This document shows positions 1-10,506 of a stretch of 64,000 nt of DNA, piece after piece (positions within the stretch are counted from its first letter, which is position 1; every line of letters begins with the position of its first letter). Origin of the DNA: Lentinus brumalis (taxonomy: Eukaryota; Basidiomycota; Agaricomycetes; Polyporales; Polyporaceae); the NCBI GenBank assembly GCA_001792895.1, contig MARA01000052.1, positions 1 through 64,000 on the forward strand. Reading direction: 5' to 3'. The notes under the pieces are model-generated. The model saw only the letters and a program-made list of their open reading frames with translations. It did not search any database and was not told the origin of the DNA. The translations under genes and the position numbers were made by a program.

Positions 1-117
1 CCCTAACCCTAACCCTAACCCTAACCCTAACCCTAACCCTAACCCTAACCCTAACCCTAACCCAACCCTAACCCCTAACCCTAACCCTAACCCTAACCTA
101 AACCCTAACCCTAACCC
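1..117. repeat. Telomere, CCCTAA array
   Basis: The sequence begins with near-perfect CCCTAA repeats, with a few variants (CCCAA, CCCCTAA, CCTAAA) towards the inner edge. The C-rich strand reads 5' to 3' from the first base, so this is a left chromosome end with TTAGGG at the 3' overhang. TTAGGG telomeres are standard in Basidiomycota. Confidence 0.97.
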
Positions 118-1255
118 CTGTCCCATGCGGATGAGCGGGTCAACGTCGGCAATAGGGCTCAGAAATGGGGGTTTCCAAGGTATGACTGGGCAGGATAAGG
201 AAGGAGGAGAAACCGTCAGCCTAACAGTGGTCAGGTGTGGGAAATGGGCAGTGCACATGAGCGACATGTCATGAATGTTGCCCGCGTGCCGCATGACAAA
301 GTCAGGGATGTAGAACTCGGCCACTTGCGGACATTGCACATGGCCAAGCGCGCGAATGACCGCCTGTGCACTGGTGGAGCCATGGAAATCGACACTCAGG
401 AGGTCTGCCAGGGTGACGACCGCAGCCTCCAGGTCTGCCACTCCCAGAATATCAGAGGATCCCAGTGTGAGACCGAGTCGCCTCAGCCGCGGGAGTGGAG
501 ACAGCTCGGGGAGTCCCCAAGCATGCGACTGAGGCCAGAGAGTTATAGCCTCAAGCATCGTGCATTGGGCCACACTCTCGGCCATGGCCGCACAGTTCCA
601 TCCAGCCCAGGTGAGCTGCAACGTCCGCACTGAGGGAAGGTGGCAGAGAAGGTCCGCTATTTCCTGTGGAAAGTCAGACAAATCACGGCATGCAACCCCG
701 TCGATGTTGACAGAGTGCAGGCGAGCCGTGTGCCAGAACAGCTGCAGGCTCCCACTTCTCGTGTATGGCACCTTCCACAGTAATGTGCGGAGGTTGGGAA
801 AAAGGGCCTCGCCAGCGCGACGGAGGCCCAGAAGCTGCTGCACTCCGGTGGCCGGCATCGGAGGCTGGGGGTGTGTCTGCACATCGATGAACCGAATGAA
901 TTGGTAGACGGTGGGGGGTGAGTATGCCCCGCGGTCAGATGAGGCCTCGCCGCTGCTTCCAGACTTGTATGTGAACACCACATTAGCTGGAGAGTAAGTG
1001 CAGCACCGGTGAGCAACTCACCTCTGCAGCTGCACGACCCTGGCTGTTATGAGCTGCTGTGCCGGCAGCGACCAGTAACAGTCGGAGGCTGTAGATATTC
1101 TCCCATTGAATGCTGGTACCCAGCAAAGCCAACCCCTTGCATGCGCAACGGACAGATCAGAGCGGGAGCATTTGTGGTGCTTCATCGAGCTCAGATAGGG
1201 CGAGGATACGCAATATCAACGTGGACATCTCAACCGGGACAGACAGGATGGACAT
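1..1255 (-). pseudogene. F-box/LRR-like protein gene, truncated by the telomere
   Basis: On the minus strand an F-box-like start (MSILSVPVEMSTLILRILAL, ATG at 1253-1255) is followed, after an in-frame TGA at 1157-1159, by a long leucine-rich open frame from about 980 down to 118. Its repeats read like those of basidiomycete F-box proteins (LFPNLRTLLWKVPYTR, LPRLRRLGLTLGSS, FPHLTTVRLTV). A probable intron lies near 980-1018 (donor GTGAGT). The frame has no stop before it enters the telomere repeat, where it would encode Gly-Leu repeats, so the true C-terminus is missing. The family normally links substrates to SCF ubiquitin ligases through the F-box. With the nonsense codon and the lost end this is most likely a pseudogene; the TGA could instead lie in an unrecognised intron. 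Confidence 0.7.
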
Positions 1256-1432
1256 GACTACTTGGGATGGTCTTCTGAGGTCTAAAATGGCATGTTGGCA
1301 CAGTGCATAATCCCGCCAATGCAGTCTACTGACCTGTGATGGCAGATGGTGGTCAGTGGGAGAAGAGAAGGAGGCATGGGGTGAACCTTGTCGGACTTAT
1401 AGCCTGCCCTAAATGAGCATGTCAGCCAATGA

Positions 1433-2010
1433 GTGTGGAGACTTCATACTTTGTGCCCATGTGTATCTATGCATTTCGAAGAGGAGACGACTGTTTCTGG
1501 CGGTCTATTGCTCGCCGGAAGGTGCAGGACCCATATGGCCCTCCTGACGGGTAGTCCGAATCGCAATATCGCCACTGTCCGCCATTGTGGAGACTTCATA
1601 CTTTGTGCCCATGTGTATCTATGCATTTCAAAGAGGATACAACTTTTTTTGGCGGTCAATCGCTCGCCGGAAGGGGTAGGACCCATATGGCCCTCCTGGC
1701 AGGTAGTCAGAATCGCAATATCGCCACTGTCCGCCATTGTGGAGACTTCATACTTTGTGCCCATGTGTATCTATGCATTTCAAAGAGGATACAACTTTTT
1801 TTGGCGGTCAATCGCTCGCCGGAAGGTGTAGGACCCATATGGCGCTCCTGGCGGGTAGTCAGAATCGCAATATCGCCACTGTCTGTGGTCGTAGGCGTTG
1901 CATACTTGGCACCCATGTGTATCTGCACACCCGGCACAGGATGCAGGTGTTTCTGGGGGCCTATAGGCCCATGTGAGACGCAGGACCCATCTGGGCCTCC
2001 TATCTGCGCG
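1433..2010. repeat. 152-bp tandem repeat (minisatellite)
   Basis: Units starting at about 1433, 1585 and 1737 share the phrase GTGGAGACTTCATACTTTGT and run with a period of exactly 152 bp. A fourth, diverged unit follows from about 1890 to 2010. The same peptide recurs in each unit, but no initiation context, splice pattern or known family supports coding. Confidence 0.9.
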
Positions 2011-2609
2011 TTTGACCCGGGCATAACTCTGGTTCAAGTGCTTCCTCGGTGCCCAAATCTTGACACCTCGCTCTCCCAATGAATGTCTACCACTGCATGT
2101 GTAGGTGAGGGTCTCTGGGGCAGTAGGTCATCAGCTTGCATGCCAGCTGCAGGCTGCCTACTGCTATTTGGCAAATGGCTAGATAACCACTCTTCCGTTT
2201 GGCTGGCAATTGGTGTTCCCACACATACATAACCCAGTAGCATACAATACAACCTCACGGGGGCCGTGGCGCGCACTGAAAACAAAATTGACCCATGTGG
2301 TCCTGCCACTTTTATGCCTAAACGCCCTCCCCAGGTCGAAAGTGCATCAAATGACCCTAAATGGGTACTCATAGCACTCCTACACCATATGAGCTGTGCC
2401 CGAAGTCACATACACCCTCTTAAGGGCCTAGGAGGCGGCTATGTAGCACCGACGGGCGCTACCGCGCCCCATCGGCCATACCTCAAAAACGGGTCCGCCA
2501 ATATGGCTAATTCTATTTGTGAACACTCTCCTATGTATGTCCTATATGAATGCCAAATGTCAGGCCGATCGTCCAACTATCACCGGGGAGATGTCTGGGC
2601 ACAATGAGT
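2011..2609. other. Intergenic stretch without a supported gene
   Basis: Short overlapping frames occur on both strands with no family match. I see no RNA gene or clear repeat here. Confidence 0.5.
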
Positions 2610-2756
2610 CTAGATGGTCCGGAGTCCGGGTCAAGTAAGAAGACGATAAGGGGTGAAGTGATCGAGGATAGTAACACATGTAAGAACGAACCGGAGTTGC
2701 GGAGTCCGAGGTAGGTCCGGACCGGAGTTGGTGCCTTGTGGGCATGGAATGTAACA
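2610..2756 (+). mobile_element. LTR 3' fragment (family of the 54948-55730 LTR)
   Basis: This stretch matches the last about 145 bp of the solo LTR at 54948-55730 almost base for base (phrases GGAGTCCGGGTCAAGTAAGA and GCATGGAATGTAACA) and ends at the same TGTAACA terminus. The 5' part of the LTR is absent. Confidence 0.8.
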
Positions 2757-2825
2757 CAGCCCAATAATGCTCACCCTTACCTCCCCCTAACCCTAAGGGG
2801 GTTACAGAAATACCTATCAATAGAA
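2757..2825. repeat. Dispersed subtelomeric repeat, partial copy
   Basis: CAGCCCAATAATGCTCACCC followed by TTACCTCCCCCTAACCCTAA and a GGTTACAGAAATA tail is also present at 10065-10132 and 11190-11255. It carries a two-unit interstitial telomere motif. The LTR fragment upstream abuts it directly, which suggests that the LTR inserted into a longer copy. Confidence 0.75.
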
Positions 2826-2930
2826 TCATTACCTTGAGGTCACACAAAGCTGAGCATCAGATACTACAACCCCTAGTATACAAATACATTCCTACAACTG
2901 CCGTAAGCGGTGGTGTTACATTCAATGACT

Positions 2931-5900
2931 TCAGGTCTCCGAACCACTGCTAGAGCTCTCAGTATCAGGCACCATGTCCCACTTGAAACCATTGTCCAGA
3001 GGAAGCACGTCCAACTCCTTATCATCTGTAATCATGTGGTCCAAGCTTGCCTCTCCAACAGCTTCTGCACTGTTAATCATCTCCTGGGTCCAGTGCTTCC
3101 AAGCTTCCCCCCTGTTGCCGTGGGTCTGAGCCATAGCAGTCGCTGACTTCAAGGTTGCATAGAAGACTTGCTGGAGATAGGGATGGGTATTCAGGGGGAA
3201 CGTGTTCATCACCATCGCCATAACAGTATCTCTGTCACCACTGGAGAGGTCAAAGCAGCCAGGATCGGTAGGCAGGCATGCATGCGAAGCAATTGTGGCT
3301 TCATTCATCTTCATGGCCCAGTTGGTCTGACTTGCTGGCTCATCCAGTGCCATCCCCTAAGTTATCTAAGTAAGTAAACTTATCAGTAAAGGTTTTTGAA
3401 TACTAACCAGTGATTTCAAGAACTTGTGGAAGTCGTTCCAAGCATTCGAGTTCTTGATCTGATATGAATGTGTGAGGCACTGATGATACTGCATTTATAT
3501 GGACAACTCACCATTGCAGAGTCTTCTGGCTCTTCTCCATCCTGGTTGAGCAGTGCTGATGAAAGCCAGTCGGTGGGTATCTTCTGTTCAGAATCTGCTC
3601 CCATAGCAATGTCCTCCTGCTGTAACTCGTCTGGTTCGTCTTGCACTATCCCACTCCTAGGACGCTTGTTTGGCCTCTGGATACCGTCCTCATCTGCCTC
3701 TTCGTCAGAGCCAACAGATGGCTGCCTTTTGGCCTGAGGCAAAGCTGCAATTGTAGGCTGTTGAAGTGGAGAAGTAGAACCTGGTGGAGGAACAGAAGCA
3801 GCAGGAGTTGATGACAGGGAAACAGGGGAAGGTGGTGGGATATCAGGTGGTTGAGTAGAAGGCAGAGGTGGGTTGGAAGGAACAGGGGAAGAAGCTGGTG
3901 ATTGTGAGACAGTTGCGGGGGCAGGGGGAGGAGTGAGGATGGCTGGCTCGTGCAGATTTCCCGTAGTGTCAACCTTCAAGATGTCAACAAGGGCAGTCTG
4001 CCAAAGTGGATGTTGGGCCACATTGCGAACAGCCAGAGCATAGCAAGAGACATGTTGTTCATGATGGGCCTCAGGGGGAGTGGTCAGATACACGGAGAGA
4101 GGTGATAACTCCCCAGCGACGATGTTTGAAGACTTGTTAGGATAACCTGGAGCTTCAATGAAGCAATGGATAGCAGGTGTTTTCTTAGCCCAAAAGAACC
4201 AGGAATCACCCGGTGTGTTCTCCTGAGCTGAAGCCGACTCCCCTGTTTTCCTGTGCTTTATATCCTGGCACAGTACCTGCAGCATCGTTGAACCACCGTC
4301 CATAAGAAGCAGGGCAAGCTGGGGCCATACATGAACAAGGCTGTATAAAAGCAAAACAATTGTAGTCTCACCTGATGCAATTTAGTCAAGTCTTCTGCAG
4401 ATGCATTATGATAGAGCTGGCCGATGTGCAGTTTGGAGTCAGGAAGTGCTGCTGAGGAGGTCTTGGAAGCCCTGGCAGTTTGCAGATAAGCCAGAACAAC
4501 ACCGTCCAGGGCATGAGCCCAGAGGAAGTAGCCCCAGTAATGTCCAGGCCCCTTGGTACCTCCAGCGACTCGTGCAAAGATGTGGCAGTAGTTAGGGCCT
4601 AGCAAAATCCAAACAAGCTGTATATTATAAGTTCACATATCAAAAACACCAGGGAAAGTATCTCACAATGTAGGAGATGATGTTGAGGTGCTTGAAAAAC
4701 TGCCGAATGGCTGCAGGGTTGACTTTGCAGAAGGTTATCCATGCAAGTTGCTGTTATACATATTGTCAACAACAGTAATGCATTATTGAATGTAAAGCTC
4801 ACCGTGGGCTCAAGGCAGCCAAACTGATAACTTCCATTGGCCCTCTGACTGGGATTGTACGACCGCAGCTTGGATGGATCACCCTTGGCCAGCAAAGCCT
4901 CCAGGAATTGCTCGGTTCTCTTGCAGTTACCATGGTAGTCACCTTCCACACACAGCCTCCGTAGGAACCAGCCATTCTTCTGCTCCTTCTCAATGTCCTC
5001 GATGCTGAAGGCCTTGAGTGGTCGCTTCTGTATCGGTGTGAACTGATCAGCACCTAGTTGCAGGTAGGTAGCCAGGGGCTGATGCTTTGATCAGACATGT
5101 TGATTTTCAAAACAAGTAAGTGATCACTTACCCAGTAGTGGGCCTCCTTGATAGATTTCACGAGACTCTTGGTAAACCCAAACCGGCCAGCTGGATGCAT
5201 GAGTCCAGCAGCTAGAGCCTCGAGCACCTTGGGATGAGACAATGCCTGCTCTCCATACACCCTAGCCAGATTGCCCAGGAGGTGGTGTTGCTTGATTGAA
5301 GCATTGATGTCCACTAACATCTGCTTTGTGAAGGGATTCGGGTGGAAAGTCTCAGGATCAGGATGAAAGAGACGGTTGTAGGCCTGGTGAAGGTAGAGGA
5401 TCCAGCTGGCTGCACTTTGTTCCTTATTTAAACCACGCTGGAGATCATCGGTAGCATTCAAAACAAGGATATAACTCAGCCAGAATGGATCAGGAAGGAG
5501 GTCGTTGAGGACTAAATAATTATAAGTAGAAACTCAGATACATTGTAAGCTCCATACACTTACATGAGGGGAGGAAGTAAACGACCCAGTCCATGTGCTC
5601 ACCATAGATCTGTGTGATCGACCGCTTCCATTGGGCGCGCTCTGGCCGTGAACTTTCCAATGCACGCTTGAGAGCATGGAGACGATGGCCATGTGAGAAG
5701 ATAAGAGGGAATCCGGCAGCACATCCAGCAGTCTCCAAGGGCTCAGGAGTGGTCGAAGAAGGGGATGGATGAGCCTCCCAAAAGGGAGTATCTACCATGA
5801 CGAGCATTGGATGCTTGGTTCTCTGATCAGCACCAGCTAGGGACGCCATGAGTTTGTCGATTGGCTTTTCATCGATCGGTCGTTGATGGGGATGAGGATG

Positions 5901-6328
5901 GAAACCTGCCGTGGAGCAGAGAAAGGGGCCTTGACCAAGAGCCTGGAAGATATTCCTAACGTCGCCTAGATCTGGGGCAACACATAGCTTCAACCCGTCC
6001 TGCACAATCTGTTTAGCTTGCTCAGTGGTAAAGGTGGGATTCTTGTAGGTTGCTGCATCCTGGGCCACAACCAGAACGTTGGAGGGATTCATATCAATAT
6101 CTAACAATGTATAGTTAGTCAGAGAGCAGTGATTGTTATAGAGTAACTATCAAACACTTACCAGCCTTTTCTGTAGTTGTCAAAGCACAGTAATTGTTGA
6201 TCTTCAAACACTGTAACAAACTTAGCAATGATCAGATGGTGAGCAAGCAGTAGTATAGATTTGGCATGGATAATACATACTTTGAGGGGGTGGTGTTCGA
6301 ATGAGATCAGAAAAATAATGTGAAGCAT
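2931..6328 (-). CDS. Unknown multi-exon protein, about 800 residues
   Basis: I do not recognise a family. Coding exons can be chained on the minus strand with good GT-AG junctions. The start is MLHIIFLISFEHHPLK (ATG at 6326-6328), then an exon at about 6161-6213, a long exon at 5570-6105 (DIDMNPSNVLVV...), 5131-5510 (NATDDLQRGLNKEQ...), about 4800-5080, 4670-4755, 4380-4605, 3500-4300 and a last exon to 2931. The frames are open across every exon, which argues for a live gene. The 3' part carries a Pro/Ser-rich, probably disordered linker (about 3750-3950) and a basic NLS-like patch (RPNKRPR). A TATA-like TATTTATA lies at 6333-6340, very close to the chosen ATG, so the start is uncertain. The divergent neighbour at 6806 shares the intergenic hairpin array. 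Confidence 0.6.
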
Positions 6329-6332
6329 CCAG

Positions 6333-6340
6333 TATTTATA
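6333..6340 (-). promoter_or_regulatory. TATA-like box of the 2931-6328 gene
   Basis: TATAAATA on the minus strand, just upstream of the first ATG. It is so close to the ATG that either transcription starts downstream of that ATG or this box is not used. Confidence 0.35.
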
Positions 6341-6383
6341 GCTTTCTATATGTGTATCTGTTGGTACATCAAAGCTAAATTCC

Positions 6384-6690
6384 GCTTACATAAAGCTGTT
6401 GCCTGGTTAGCTTTGCCATCACTAGCGTGGGACATCACATCACTTATATAACCTCCCTGCTTACATAAAGCTGACAGGCCGTCAGCTTTGCCATTATTTA
6501 ATTGAATGAGATATTCCATTGCTTACATAAAGCTGTTGGCTGGTCGGCTTTGCCATCACCAGCGTGGGACATCACATCGCTTATATAACCTCCCTGCTTA
6601 CATAAAGCTGACAGGCCGTCAGCTTTATTATTATTTAATTGAATAAGATATTCCATTGCTTACATAAAGCTGTTGGCTGGTCAGCTTTGA
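6384..6690. repeat. 137-bp repeat with alternating hairpins in a divergent promoter
   Basis: The unit begins GCTTACATAAAGCTGTT and recurs at 6384, 6521 and 6658 (period 137). Each full unit holds two hairpins bounded by AAAGCT and AGCTTT. Type B (6392-6414, 6529-6551, 6666-6688) is imperfect; type A (6467-6489, 6604-6626) is a perfect 9-bp stem, AAAGCTGAC and GTCAGCTTT, with a 5-base centre. Centres are spaced 75, 62, 75 and 62 bp. The array fills the gap between two divergently transcribed genes. Confidence 0.85.
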
Positions 6691-6746
6691 AATGCAACCT
6701 TATATTTGCTGTATGTTCTCATTTACCTTTGAACTCTAGCCATGCA

Positions 6747-6754
6747 GTATAAAA
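6747..6754 (+). promoter_or_regulatory. TATA box of the 6806 gene
   Basis: TATAAAAG lies 52 bp upstream of the ATG at 6806, in a CT-rich leader (CACCCCTTTCTCCAATTTTC) typical of fungal promoters. Confidence 0.7.
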
Positions 6755-6805
6755 GGCCACCACCTTGCCACCCCTTTCTCCAATTTTCATTCAAGTCTTG
6801 TAACG

Positions 6806-7690
6806 ATGATCACTCCTCAGCTTCCTCTTGCTGTGCCACTTCGATCTCTCATGCACTGGGCACACTATTGCCCGCAGCAACCCTCCTGGATGTTTGATGA
6901 AACATTCATACTTCAGCCTTTTGTCTTTGATGGTCAGATTGTTGCTGAGTGGCAGGTGTTAGAGGCAATTTGGGAGGAGGACGACTATGTTAGGTTCTAT
7001 CTTTTCCCTGCTCGCTTTGCCACTGCACTATCGTTCGCCATTGCTACAATCAAAGCCTGGGGCCAGAGCCAAATTGCAATGCATGGATTTCAAGATCACA
7101 CCTGGTTCCTCACCCAGGCAACCTGTGCAGCCTGCACTGTGTATCAATTCAGGCAGAATCTAACATCTGCCGGACTTTACACAACAAACTACTCTGGTGT
7201 GCTCAAATAAATCCTAACCCTTGTTGCTAGTGGCTAATCCTAGACTGCAGACTTGAACGACATCTTCGTCAATCTGCATGTTGATGCCCATCTTGATCTG
7301 CGGTGTGCATCACTGGAGATTTGGATGTATGAGATCTTCTACTACGGTCGTAGCTCTCAGGCACATATGGAGTGGTACGATCCATGGAATGATATGAACA
7401 TCGCATTGATACCACTGGCACAGTGTAAGCATGAGCAACAAGCTATATCTTCAAAACTGATGGAACTTTATTATAGTGGAAGATAACGACATTGAACCTG
7501 GTATCCCAGAGGCTCAATGTTTATGGGATATATGGAGGCGAAGCAGTTACAATGATCGTAGAAACCCTGGTCACTTCAGGAGGTTGTGGTCTTTTTGGCT
7601 GATGGATTTCTATCGTAAGTCAATTTTTTTAGTTCAGACTGGGCATGACTGATCACATTGAAGTGAGTGAAACCAGCACCATATATGATT
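6806..7690 (+). CDS. Unknown four-exon protein, about 245 residues
   Basis: No family recognised. Four exons join in frame: 6806-7196, 7251-about 7422, about 7474-7613 and about 7665-7690, with introns of about 50 bp (donors GTGTGC, GTAAGC, GTAAGT; acceptors GCAG, ATAG, GAAG) and a terminal TAG at 7688-7690. The protein is rich in Trp, Phe and Tyr (WMFDETFILQPFVFDGQ, EIFYYGRSSQAHMEWYDPW, LWDIWRRSSYND), without a signal peptide or obvious membrane span. A TATA box and pyrimidine-rich leader precede it, and it is divergent from the unknown gene at 2931-6328. The last, short exon is the least certain part. Confidence 0.55.
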
Positions 7691-7879
7691 AGCCAACACA
7701 ACATCCAAGCATCGGGATTGCATTGCAACCCTTGTATAGTACATCCATGGGTCCTCATAGCTACAGTGGCCTGAACCGATTGTATGGTGATAAGCAGTGA
7801 AAGGTGGCAACATATATCTCTGTACATAACTCTATGTTGGACATCAAGAAGGCACTGTCATTGCAGTAAGCCTGACTTT

Positions 7880-8345
7880 CCCTTGTGGCCAAGGTTTGAC
7901 GCCCTTAGCTCCATGAGTTCTTGCCCGATTGCCATGGCAAATATGGCTTTACGTAGGCAGAAAGCATCGCTACACAATGGTTACCATGGCCACGGTACCA
8001 CACTTAATATTTCATGCTGTGGAAGGCTTTGCGCGTGGCCTGTACCTGCAGCCAGATCTGTGGCCAAAGTTTGCGGGCGGTAGCTCCATGAGATCTTTTC
8101 CAATTGCTATGGCAGCTATATTATTACGTAGACCAGAAGCATCACTACACAATCCTCAGCCTGGCCACATTGCCATGGTCAATATTACAGGCAGTAGGAG
8201 GGTTTGTGCAATGAAGGTGCCCTCAGCCCGGTCGTGGCCAAAGTTTGTGGGCGATAGCTCCATGGGTTCTTGCCCAATTGCCATGACAACTATATCAGCA
8301 CGTAGGCAATAAGCAGCACTACAAAGTGTCCAGCCTGGCCACGAC
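7880..8345. repeat. About 175-bp tandem repeat, three diverged copies
   Basis: The phrase GTGGCCAA(A/G)GTTTG opens units near 7884, 8062 and 8235. Each continues with a TAGCTCCATG-like stretch, a (C/A)CGTAGG segment and (T/C)ACACAAT or a related end. The period is about 174-178 bp. Frames across the repeat are accidental. Confidence 0.75.
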
Positions 8346-8444
8346 AATCCAGCTAGCGGTTAAGCCACTACAGCCCTGGCCACGTGCTGGCCACGTTTGG
8401 CCACTTACTGTTTGCCCACACAGTTGGGCATTATATAGATAGGA

Positions 8445-9960
8445 ACTTCAAAGCTCATTCATGGGCTGAGCACCTCATATAGCCATACAAAATAATGTAA
8501 AACACTCTCATATACCCTTTCGGAGCGGTTGACCGCTCTGAATAGCATTCGGGCTGCTATGGTGCCCGTAATAACTGGAGCAATGCCGCAGAGCGGTCAA
8601 CTGCTCAAAATGGACCTCCAGAGCTTGCTCGTGTCCTGAGCACCTTATATGGCCATGAAAAATAATACAGAGCACTTTTATACACCCTCTGTTACGCTTT
8701 CGAGCGTGACCTTAAACCAAAAGGTCGTTCTGTCCAACTAACGTGTTGAACTCCTACTAGTCCCGGTTCGCTTTATCGAAAGCGAACACTAGTAAGATCG
8801 GTTGAAAGCGAGAGATCAAGCTGAGAGCTTGGTGTATTCAGAAATGAGACTGAAAACTGGGGGTCGCTCTGAGACGTCACCCCTTATATACAAGTTGTGA
8901 AACTGCGGAAGAATGTTCTAGTACTTGTACAGAAGCTTCTGGTAAGTACTACTCATGTCTGTACTCTTCTGAAATAACAACAACGAGAATGAACTAGAAG
9001 ATATGAGAAAGTTCTGGAGACTTGCCTAACTAGTAATACAATAAGACGAATGTGAGAGTAAAAGTACAAGTCCGTTACCGATAACTTGGATATAGTCGTA
9101 ACACCCTCTCTGAGCGGTTGACCACTCTGAATAGCATTTGGGCTGATATGGTACCCGTAATGACTGAAGCAATGCTGCAGAGTGGTTGACCGCTCAGAAC
9201 AGACTGCCGGAGCTCGTTCATGGGTGGAGCACCTCCTGTAGTCAAAGATATTTATGTAGGTCACTGCCATACACTCTCTATAAGCGGTTGACCGCTCAGA
9301 ACAATCCTTTGGCTGCTACGGTGCCGTAATCACTGGTACAATGGTGCAGAGCAAATATGCACTTGCGGCAGACGTCAAGAGCTGGTTCAAAGCCTGAGCA
9401 CATTCTTCAACCACAGAAAATAACGTAGAACAGTCTAATACACCTTTCTGAGTGGTCGACCGCTCTGAGCAGCACTTCAGCCGCTATGGTGCCCGCAATC
9501 ACCAGTGCAATGCTGCAGAGCAAGAGACCGCTTGAAATGGACCTCCAGAGCTTGTTCACTGCCTAAGCATAATCTGTGACCAACAATATCAATGTAGAGG
9601 ACTATAGTGCACCTGTTCCAAGCGGTCGACCGCTCTGAACAGGACTTGGACTGCTACAGTGCCCATAATCACTGGAGGGATGCCGCAGAGCGGTCCACCA
9701 CTCAGAATGATGCTTCCAAGCTCATTTATTGGCTGAGCACTTTCTATGGCCAAGGATATTACTGTAGATTAGTCCCATATGTACTATGTGAGTGGCCGAC
9801 TGCTCTGAATGCACTGTTGACCCTTATGGTGGTTCGCTGGCCGATCATGGTGAGCAGTCGACCGCTCATATGCTCATATCTTATTGAAGTTATCGTGAGC
9901 AGCTGGTGACTTACTATAGTCAACTGCTCACCTTCTACACGGTTCCGAGCGGTTGCCCGC
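8445..9960. repeat. About 172-bp satellite with GAGCGGTCGACCGCTC palindromes
   Basis: Units with a period of about 168-176 bp start near 8520, 9110, 9280, 9450, 9624 and 9790 once the inserted LTR (8690-9103) is removed. Each opens with a palindrome of the type GAGCGGTTGACCGCTCTGAA. It is followed by a GGCTGCTATGGTGCCCGTAA segment, often a second palindrome, and a TGAGCACCT...TATGGCCA block. Individual copies differ by many substitutions, so the array is old. Confidence 0.85.
8690..9103. mobile_element. Solo LTR, 414 bp, with 5-bp target duplication
   Basis: Begins TGTTACG and ends CGTAACA (7-bp perfect inverted ends) and is flanked on both sides by CCCTC (8685-8689 and 9104-9108). Removing it restores the phase of the 172-bp satellite. 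No internal retroelement sequence is present, so this is the product of LTR-LTR recombination. Confidence 0.92.
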
Positions 9961-10132
9961 TCGTTCGCTACTCATACTGATCACACCAACCTCCCTGCCG
10001 CCAACCGCTCCTCTGCCGCAATTTATGCTCTCCAGCAACTCGACTGCTCGCAATATACATTCAGCCCAATAATGCTCACCCTTACCTCCCCCTAACCCTA
10101 AGGTGGTTACAGAAATACCTATCAATAGCATT
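9926..10132. repeat. Dispersed 205-bp subtelomeric repeat, copy 1
   Basis: About 205 bp, from CTGCTCACCTTCTACACGGT to GGTTACAGAAATACCTATCA, recurs at 11050-11255 with scattered differences. It contains a CTCCCCCTAACCCTAAGGT core, that is, two telomere units. Its last third is also present at 2757-2825. Confidence 0.85.
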
Positions 10133-10506
10133 GAATGCATAAGTATCAAATTTGCACTCAACACATGTCCGACGGCGTGTCTATCCAATAAGCGTTGAAC
10201 ACATTAGGGCGGTATCAGGGCGTGCTTAGCATATGCTCGGCAATGCGTCGCAAGTGACAGGAGATACGGCACCGATACATATTCAAGAGTGGTCGACCGC
10301 TTGGATCGTAGTCTTGAAGTTGAAGGTGCAGTATCAGCCTGCACCCTAGCGCACATCCGAGGTGCTATGTTCAGCAGCCATGGTGAGCGATTGAACGCTC
10401 GCGGCCTACGTTCAGCAGATGTCCCCTCGTCATCCATTATCAGCAGTTGGACGCTCGTGCCCCACGTTCAGTGGATGTCCACTTGTCTACAATTCCAAGT
10501 GCACAA

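Noticed and set aside
1433..2082. Open frames on both strands with repeating peptide
   Set aside because: They arise because 152 bp repeated out of frame happens to lack stops; there is no start context, splice logic or family.
2784..2797. Short CCCTAACCCTAA as evidence of an internal telomere
   Set aside because: Only two units, and it recurs inside a dispersed repeat, so it is treated as part of that repeat.
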